Of a stretch of 23,200 nt of DNA, positions 1-9,300 are shown in pieces; the stretch's first letter is position 1; the number at the start of each line of letters is the position of its first letter. The notes below the pieces were generated by a model, which saw only the letters and a list, made by a program, of their open reading frames with translations, made no database searches and was not told the DNA's origin. A program made the position numbers and the translations under genes. Origin of the DNA: a virus. The stretch covers positions 1 to 23,200 of IMG/VR virus record IMGVR_UViG_3300001242_000094. One strand, 5' to 3'.

Positions 1-381
1 TTCATCTATAATAACCATTCTGTAGTTAGAAATCTTAGGAGGATTCTTTGAGTTCTTATCACGTGCAAACTCAAGATTGTTTGGGTCAAGATTTTCAACA
101 TCCATATCAGGCTTAATATTCAGAAGAGCGTGGATTGTAACCCCGGTTCTGTCTGTAGTAGTCTGAATAACTCTCTTGGCTTTATGCGTAGGAGCACTTA
201 CTGCAATGCTTCGTGGTAAGAAACTATCAAGAGCTTTCTTGATAATCGTTGTCTTACCTGTACCTGCATAACCACTAAGAGTAAAGTATGTTTCACCTGA
301 CTTCATCCATTCTTTGAGAGCTTCCAGAGCAGCAACCTGTTCATCATTAAAAGTAATGATTGTCCCATTGGGAAGTTTCAT
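1..381 (-). other. SF1 (Dda/RecD-like) helicase domain, N-terminal part, within the giant protein
   Basis: This segment reads MKLPNGTIITFNDEQVAALE (Q-motif-like region, from 3929). It continues with GYAGTGKTT (Walker A, 3965-3973, Lys 3971), APTHKAKRV (motif Ia, 3991-3999), TIHALL, and ends at the window edge with MVIIDE (Walker B). The order and spacing are those of Dda/RecD-type 5'-3' DNA helicases. The rest of the domain lies outside the window. Confidence 0.9.
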
Positions 382-3300
382 CTGATTCTCCTCAAGAGTT
401 GCTTTAGGATTTATCTCTCTTGTTCCCTGAGGTTGAGTTGATAATCTCTGATAAGCACTATATAACGTACTTGGTTTCAAAGGTCTCCAGTTATTAGGAC
501 TACCTTGTGAAAATGATCCTTCAATAGGAACTCCGTTCTTTATAGTGAATTTATAGTATGTTCCGTTCTCTACAAATGTCTTTGTCTCAGTTGTAACTTC
601 TTCTTTAACTTGTTCAACTTCTTGTACTTCTATCTTTTCAGAAGATTCTTCTCTGTTAATTAGATCAAGTACATTGTAAATAGTTTGTTCTAACACGCTT
701 CCTTCTTTTGCGTTGAAACCTACAATAGCCTGAAGAAGTTTTGAAAGTTTTTCCAGAAGTGATTGAAGAACAGTTTGTTGTTTATTAGGAGCTACAATAT
801 CATTAAGTATCCGTGCAAACTCAGGATTTGTGAGAGCAACAGAAACAAATTCTGATAACGTTGTAAATCCATAAAATGTTCCTACTTCTTCTTTAGTAAA
901 TGATGTACGTTCACCTTGATCGTGTCTTAACACCTTATCAATAAAACGTTCATATGCCTTCTTCGTTGCAGGACTCGAAGTTACAACATTTCTTGCATGT
1001 CTCCAAAGAACTTCAATCTTTTCTATGATTTCTTTCTCTCTTGGAGAAACTGTAAGTGTAGGAGAATCTTTAAGAATCTTATTGAGACTCTTTTCATCTC
1101 CCATTTTTGTAAACCAGTAATGCTTAATTTTGTAAGCTGTAAATCCGTGAATAACCTCATGAAGAATTGTTTCTATGATTTCATCAACTGGTTTCTGGGA
1201 TAATCCTGAAGTGTTAAGTACAAGAGTATGAGCTTCATCTCCTTGTGGAGTTTTTGTAAGAGTATAATATCCACTTGTACTTGTATCAACTCTGTTTGTA
1301 AAATCAACACTGAATGCATCAGGCAGTATATCAACCGCATCGTATATTTCTTGTACAAGCTGACCTAAGTAAGCATTTTTGGTCTTTGCTTTAGCTTCGT
1401 TAAGTAATTCTCTTATAGCAGTCTTACCATCAGTTCTCTTAACAGCACTCATCGTTCCGTTTCTCAGAGAATCAATGATACCTGTTACAGTCTGTTTGTC
1501 TTCCTGTAGCATATCAGGAGTTATATCCATATCACCATCCACTATATCCCCAAGAGGATTACCGGTTTTAGGTGCAGGAGTTTCCTGTTTCACATAAGGA
1601 TTTGCCTTGTTGTTACGAATAAGAGATATCTGTCTTGGAACATCTGAATTATATTCTTCGTTTGCAAATGAACCAAGAGTATCTATTTGTATATATTTCT
1701 TTTCCTTGTAATCATACTTATACAAGTTGTATTTCTTACCTGCCTTATCATTCTGTATGGAAACAAAAGCAGGAGGATATAAGTCCAGTGATGCAGTCTC
1801 AGGATCAATTTTTAATGTTATACCTTCTCCTATTCTCTTCAGAGTAGTAGGTTTAAGATTGAATGTTACCAGAGAAATCAAAGATTTTGAATTACCATCA
1901 ACAATGTCATCCAATGTTATTGTCGGAACTTGATCTGGATTATGCTGAATAAACTGTTCTACAAACGGAGGAATATTATAATAGTAATCTATCAGAGGAT
2001 TTTCATTTGGTTCAACACCAAACTGACTCTCAAGAAATTTTATTTCTCCAAGCTGACTTGCAAAAGGCATTGTCACAAGATAAGATGCAGGAATATACTT
2101 AACAAACTGTACAGCTTCCTGAATACCTCCTGTTATGTAAGCGTAAAGAATAAGTTCCTGAGCTAATTCTCTCAATGTTATTGGTTTATCGTTAAACTGA
2201 CCAACAAGAGGACTTGCACCAGTACCATCCGTTTTTGTCAGCATGTCTACAATTGCGGCATAAATATTTGTCTCATCAAGATTCTCAGCTGCAGATGCAT
2301 TAAATTTGATAAGTGTAGGTCCACCTGTCATATTAACATCTACAGTAAGTTTTGAGATGAACGGATTGTTCTTAGCAAATCCTGTTTCTTGTACCTTTAA
2401 CAGGAATGAACCAAGTGATTCTTTAACTCTTACTCTTTTCTCTACATCAAAACCTTTCTCGTCAAAAGTCTTTTCCACTCTCCATCTGTCATAGAGAAGT
2501 CTTTCTCTCTCAGCTGTAATGGATGTATCATAGAGTCCAAGATTTCTTCCTGAATAGACAAAGGATTTAAAGTTATTCCACATGTCTTTTCTACGTTCAG
2601 CTCTATCATTGATTCTATTCTCTGATGATTTACTGAATTTTTCAATCTTCTTGAACATTGTCTCCAGAACTGCTTCACGATAAGGAAACAGGTTAGACCA
2701 CATATCATTAGCTGTAAACAGACCATATGTGATAGCATGACCGTTTATAGTCTTTGATTTGATAGCATAGATCAGATTATTCTTTCTTCTTACAAAGTAT
2801 CCTTCTGCCTTATATTGTGCTTCCATATCAGCAGTAATGATCTTCATATCTCCTACAAGAGAAGAAACACCTGCAATATGAACGTCAGTGTTATTAACAA
2901 GTTCATATACCTGATCTTCTTTTATGATAGACTCCATAACCGATTTACCAACTCCACGTGAGTCAGGATTAAGTGTCGATTGAACTGTCTGTATTTTCTG
3001 TCCGTATTCATTCAATCTTCTGAACAGATCAAGAATCGCAATCTGAGCATATACATAGTTGGGAGCTTTTCTTCCCAGTTCAATATACTTTTTAAGATTC
3101 TCGATAGTAGCTTCTTCAGCTGCAAATTTTCCATGAATTCTGCTATCGTAATCCAGAACTTTATATTTCTCCAGTATCTTAGCATAAGCAGCTTCCTCTC
3201 TGTTACGATTGAATTCTGCCATTGAACTGCTCATTCTTTCAAGTTCGTTGACATAATCAACAATTATATCCTGAGCAAGTATATAAGCAACCTCTTCTGT

Positions 3301-6300
3301 AAAACCAAGCTGATTAAGTATCTTGATTACTTTGAAGGTATGAGTATTGATATTCAGTTTATCAAGGATAGGTTCTTTTGCATTATCCACAGCAGCAGAT
3401 TGATATTCAGCAATAATGTCTGATATATAATCCTTACCATCAAGAGTTAATTCTCTTGACATATCTCCGTTAGATACTTTTTTACCAATCTGAAGTGTCA
3501 GTGCTTCTTTGGAACTGATCATAAACTTCAATCCTTTCCCTTGGGCAATAGCATTGAACATATTATCCAGAGAGAATACACCAACACCAGACTTACCTGC
3601 CGTACCTTCTTTAAATTTACGTCTCTGAACATCATCAGATAGACCTGTATAAAGTCTTGCTCTTCCTTCAGGTGACTCAGAGATTTCTCTTTTCTTTCTC
3701 AGTTCAGTAATATCACCACTAAATTTCTTTAGTCTCTTTGTATCAAGAGGACTTGCAATCTGTGACTGAACACGACTATCAGCATTCTTATGGATAGCAA
3801 GATGGATATCAATGATCCTATTCTTCTCTACATCTGCTTCATTCTTTCCTTTTTTCTCTCTATGAATTTTGATATTTCCTTCATTATCAAAGTAGTAGCC
3901 ATACATATATGTATAAAGCTTATCTACGTCAAAGTCAGAACCCATCTGTACTACAAAATCTCTTGTAGCAATAAGAAGATCGCCTGATGCTTCAGGTAAG
4001 AAACCAACAATCTCAATCCAAGCTTGTGAGTTAGGACCTTGGTTAGGAATTCTCATCCCGAATAACTGCAGAACTTCTTCAGGAACTTTTGTAAGATCAA
4101 TCTTACCATCCTTAATATATCTTGTAATACTTACTTTATCTCCGTCTTTAGTTTTAAATTTCCAAGGAACAAGAGCCTGAGATGGTTTTCTTACTCCGTT
4201 TTCTATTCTTGCTGGTTTAAGACCTGTCTTAGGATCATATGCAGAAGTAAATACTATACCGTCTCTCTTAGCAATCTCTTCTTTAGTTTCTGTTAACAGT
4301 CCTTTGAATCCTTCTTCCGAACCAAGTACGAAAGATTTCCCCGGCATCTTAAGACGAATAATCCTACTGGTTACAAGAGAGTTAAGCAGAGATTCATATT
4401 TGTTTGCAGATGATGAGAATGCAAGAAATTTAAGTTCTTTGTCCAGTTCGACAAGTTCCTGATCTGATAATGGATAACCTCTCTCCCTTGACTCTTGTAT
4501 AAGAAGCGTTCTCAGTTTAGAGATGTCTGCTATTTTTCCAGTTGTCTCATTATATCCTACTTCTTTTACAAGTGCATCTTTCTCGATCTCATGAAGCCTG
4601 CCATATATATCATAATAAATTTGCTGCAGTTCAGCTCCAGTATATTCTTTTCCTTCAAAAACAAACCCTTCTACCTCAAGCATATTAACAAATAGGTTCT
4701 TAGATGCCTGAGTAACCTTGTTAATCATTGATTTCTTAGGATCATAAGGTACTCTCTGCTGTATTCTGAAACCTTTTCTGTTAAGGGTCAGAGTTGATCC
4801 TTCAAATGATATTTGATCAGGAGATATGATCGTTCCATTCTCTCCCCATATATCTACTGCATTGTCTATACCACCAAGTTTAACAGCTGTCATAAATGCA
4901 GCACGTGAAACTTTTTGATTCTCCATTGCCTGACGAAGATTATCAAGTGATAATCCTCTTGTGAGTTGAGGGAATAATGCAAAAGCAGAAGATTTAATAT
5001 AGATTCTTTTTTCTACATCATTTGCTTCATCTATCTGGTTATCAACATAAACTGGTTTCATAGGTTGCATAACCTTACCCATAAGTTCATGTCCGAGATT
5101 TTCTCCCTTGCTTAATGTTTCGTATGCACTCTTGTATTCTTCATCAGATATCTCACCTAACTGTTTCATTACGTGAAGATGTTCCTGCCAAGTAACATAT
5201 TCCTGAGCATCAGTACCATCAAAACTGTAATACTTTTCACTCATAAGTCCTTTGAGAGACTTATTAAATTGATCCTCAGATATCTCACCGTTCTCAAATT
5301 TCTTCCATTCTTCTCTTACCTTATCTGCTTTCTCTTTACCATCAAGAATCTCTGTAATTTCAAAACGTGCAAGAGATGCAGAAGCAGAGTCTTTAAGAAT
5401 TGCCTGAGTGTACATGTCACCATTAGCCTGTGCAAGTTCCATTCCCGGAGCTATATCAGCAGCAAGACGTTTATTTATATTTGCGTATGTCTCTTCTGCA
5501 TCAGCTACAAAATCATATTCTGAACTGGTCTTAGCCTTACCTTTATTAATTGCTGATTGTTTGTAGTAGAGTGCAGGATCACCTGTAAACATCTTATGAA
5601 TCTCAGCATTTGCAATAAGATACTGGAATATCATATCAGTTGCAGCAGCTTTAACTTTCTCCTGTACGTTTACATGAGCAAGAGGATTAGCTCCTTTTGC
5701 AGTTGTTCCCATCAGGAATGACTGATGCATATACTGGAATGCTTTGGTCTTAGGGTTAGTACCAATACCGTTTGTATTCCACATCACAAGTTTCTCAGCA
5801 AGCAGAGAATCAAAATGTACTCTTACAGCTTTTCTTATAGCTGTCATAGACTCAGGAGAACCAATATCACCGTTTATAGTACCGTTAGCATTGAACATCT
5901 TCTGAACCACACCATCTTTATCAGTCCATATAAGAGTATTAAGTTCAGGAAACATCAGGAACTGAGAAGCTCCTTTATTATATCCTTTAAGATTTATTTT
6001 GTTTGTTTCGTTTTTAAGCTGAAACATTTTAATTCTTTCAATCTCAGGACGTGCTACAACATCAACAAGTGCGTCAATTGATTCATCAGTTATGTTTCCG
6101 TCAGGATCAAGAACAAGTTTCTGAGCCACAACAGTTAATCCCATTGCAGTTGTTTTGTCAGATGTAGTCGGATAGAGAACTCTGATTATACGCTGATTCT
6201 TTCCTGACAAGTCCTCCCTGTCAGCTTGCAGCATAGCAATCTTCACAAGTTCTATCTCGGCTTCTGAAAGATTGTTTAGTTCCCTGTTATTCTTCGATTT

Positions 6301-9300
6301 GCTGCCTTCTCTCTTTAAAGCTTCAAGAGATACTGTCCAGTGGTTAAAGTTGTCTTTAAAACCACTCTGATCGTTTGAGAGAGCATTTGCCCATACAGAT
6401 TGTCCGTTGAAAGAAAGTTTCGCAAGAGTTTTAAGAAGTGTTCCTTCTTTTAACTCACGTACACGATTTACCAAGAACTTATTAAGACTGTATGAGTAAA
6501 CAGTTTTTAATCCTGATTTGTGAGAATTACTGAATGAACTTGTACGATACTTAGCGTCGTATTTTGCAAGTGACTTTACAACATTCTGATCAACAATTCT
6601 ATTTCCGCCTAATACAAGAGAACTATCTCCCATCTTTGAAAGCTGGTTAGTGAGAATCTTCATAACTGTATTCTCAACAAAATTCTGAAGAGTCTGAACT
6701 TTACCGAGATGTTTATATTTACCATTCTCTATATCTCTCCAAGTCTGTTCGGTAAGATCAATACCGAGTTGATGAAACCATCCTGCAAGTTCTTCTACTG
6801 AATATTGATGAGTCTTTTCAAATCTCTTCCATGTGGCAATTAATGCATTGGCTAATACCTGATCGAGTACTATATCGTCACCTTCAACGTTTATCTTTCC
6901 GATACGTTCAAGTGTCTTTCCATTCCAATCAGTAAGTATAACTCTTTGAATTGCATTTGAATCAGAATCAAGTTCTTTAAGTTCAAATGATCCTGAGCTG
7001 TTTCTTCCGAAAGTAACGAACTTCATATCAACATAATGGTTTGTCATTGCTGAAACAAACTGATTACGAAGTTGTTGTGGAGCATTCTCAAGCTTGGTAA
7101 TTACCTCATTCAAGAACGGAAATGTATCAGTATGTTCTCTTAATGCCTGAATCAACTCATTATAGTCTGGTCTTCTACCGGGAGTTATTCTCTGAAGAAT
7201 GTTATATACATCCCAGAAATCCATTGTTCTCTGAGCACCAAAGTAGTTCTTATCAGGAATAAACTTACCATCATTGTTAGGATCTTCTCTCCATTTACTT
7301 ATACCTGAAAGGAACTGTTTAACCTGTGGAGCTAACCTATCTGTAGGAGGAGTTGTAAAGACTGCAGCTTCTGAGTAATGAGCAGTTTCGTTTTCTGCTT
7401 CCTCTTCTTCTTCTGTTACATCATCATCACGTTCGATAACCTTAATGTTATCAATACGGTTCATTTGCTTGATGACAAGTCTCTCAAGTTTATTCCAATT
7501 ATCAAGTATCAGATTAACCTCTGTAATCGCTTTGGTGAAACGATCAATCGCTATCTGATCATTCGATTCTGTTGCAAGTGCAAGATTCTCTTTTAGTTTA
7601 TCAAGATTGGTTACAAATGTTGAACGGATTTCTTTGAATGACTTATTCCTTGAAACTCTTTTCTCTTTAAATATTCTATCAAGAATCTTGGAACGTATAT
7701 AATCAACAATCTGATCTTGTTTAGCGGCACTACCAAATGCAGATATGATAACTCCTCTTACCTCATCTTGTCCTACTTCTGTTACTTCAGAAAGAGTTTT
7801 AATATTTTCAACTTCTAAATCTCCAAGAGGAACAACTGATCGTGGCATAAGACTTTCTTCAAAATCACTTGTGAAGTCCATATCACCTTCATAGGTATTA
7901 TCATATTTAGGAGCAGTTGGTTCTGATTCTGATTCTTTTTCTGCTTGTTCTCCAAATCTATCAGCATCGTATTCATCTGAAGGTCTTTGTTCATAACCCT
8001 CTTTTTCTTCTTTTCCTATAATAGGTTTACCTGTCTGCTCATCATTATTATCTACCTGATTGAAATCAAGCGTAATAACAGGTTGTACATTGTATACATA
8101 CTTAGGTGGTTGACCTTCTTCTGCAACATTCTGACCAAGAAATGCAGATTTAGTCATTGAACGAACATGTTCCTTATAAGATTTTGTAGCTTCATTAAGT
8201 ATAAAAACGTTTCTGTTTTCTTCACCTATTGAATCCAGACTAACGTTAATGAACATTGCATTGAGATTCTTCTCAATACCTTCAAATAAAAGTTTACGTT
8301 TTTCAGTCGGTAAGTTTGCAAGAGACTTTCTTGAAACAGTTAATGGTCTTATTCCTCTTCCGAGTGCAGTTTCAAACTGTAAGTCCAGTCCTCCTTCACG
8401 AAGGAAAGATGTAGCAAATCCGTCTTTAGATTGTTCATTGGTTGAATTCTTTATCAGATAAGTTTCAAGATTTAAATTTCCTTTCCCTACATCTGTCATA
8501 TGAACAAACATATTGATGAACTCTGATACACCAATTGCAGTCGTTATGTTCTTTCCTGTACTCTTAAAGACTTCATTTACAATTGATTGAGCTTCAGGAG
8601 TAGTATCGTTGGTCATGTATATCTCCAGAACTTTTCTGATCGTCGCTGCAATGTTAGGATTCTCAGAAAGTTTCTTATTCATAAGAGGAACAGCGATAAG
8701 ACCATCAGTAGATGGAATAACTGTATAAGTTATACCTTCCTTTAAAGCAGTCTTGTTAAGAAGTTTTCCATTGTATGTTTCATTTCTTGATGTGTATAAA
8801 CTTCCGTTCTTAACTACGACGATAGGAAGATTAGAATCGGGAAGAGCTTCTGATGTAGTAATAAGTTGTTTATTGGCAACTCTCCATAAGAATCCACTTG
8901 TCCTGCCTGATATAGCAGTCTCAAATGTTCCACGCTGAACTATATACTTCCTGATCTTCTTGCTTCTCTCTTTATCCTTTGCTACGTCGCCATGAACGTT
9001 CATTGAATTAATCCAGCTTGATTCGTGAAGATACCCTATCTTCTTCGATCCGACATATATAGCAATAGGAACTTCTTCTTCATAAAGTTCTTTGTATCTC
9101 TGTTCTTCTCCAAGAACCCTATTAGTTTTCCATGAAGCTTTCTTAGCTCCCCAAGTTGTACGTATCTTCTCACCTGTTGTAGATGAATCAACATACACTT
9201 TTGCTTTATCATCATCTTCTACTACAAGAGTAACTTTCGTACCAACAGGATATTTCTCAGGATCAAGAATAGCTTTATCCTGAATTTCACTATTGATATA

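Noticed and set aside
2442-2738. Minus-strand open frames of 98 codons (2442-2738), 61 codons (1173-1358) and 66 codons (10947-11147)
   Set aside because: They are in a different frame from the giant gene, which is continuous through these positions with intact motifs, and they show no domain of their own.
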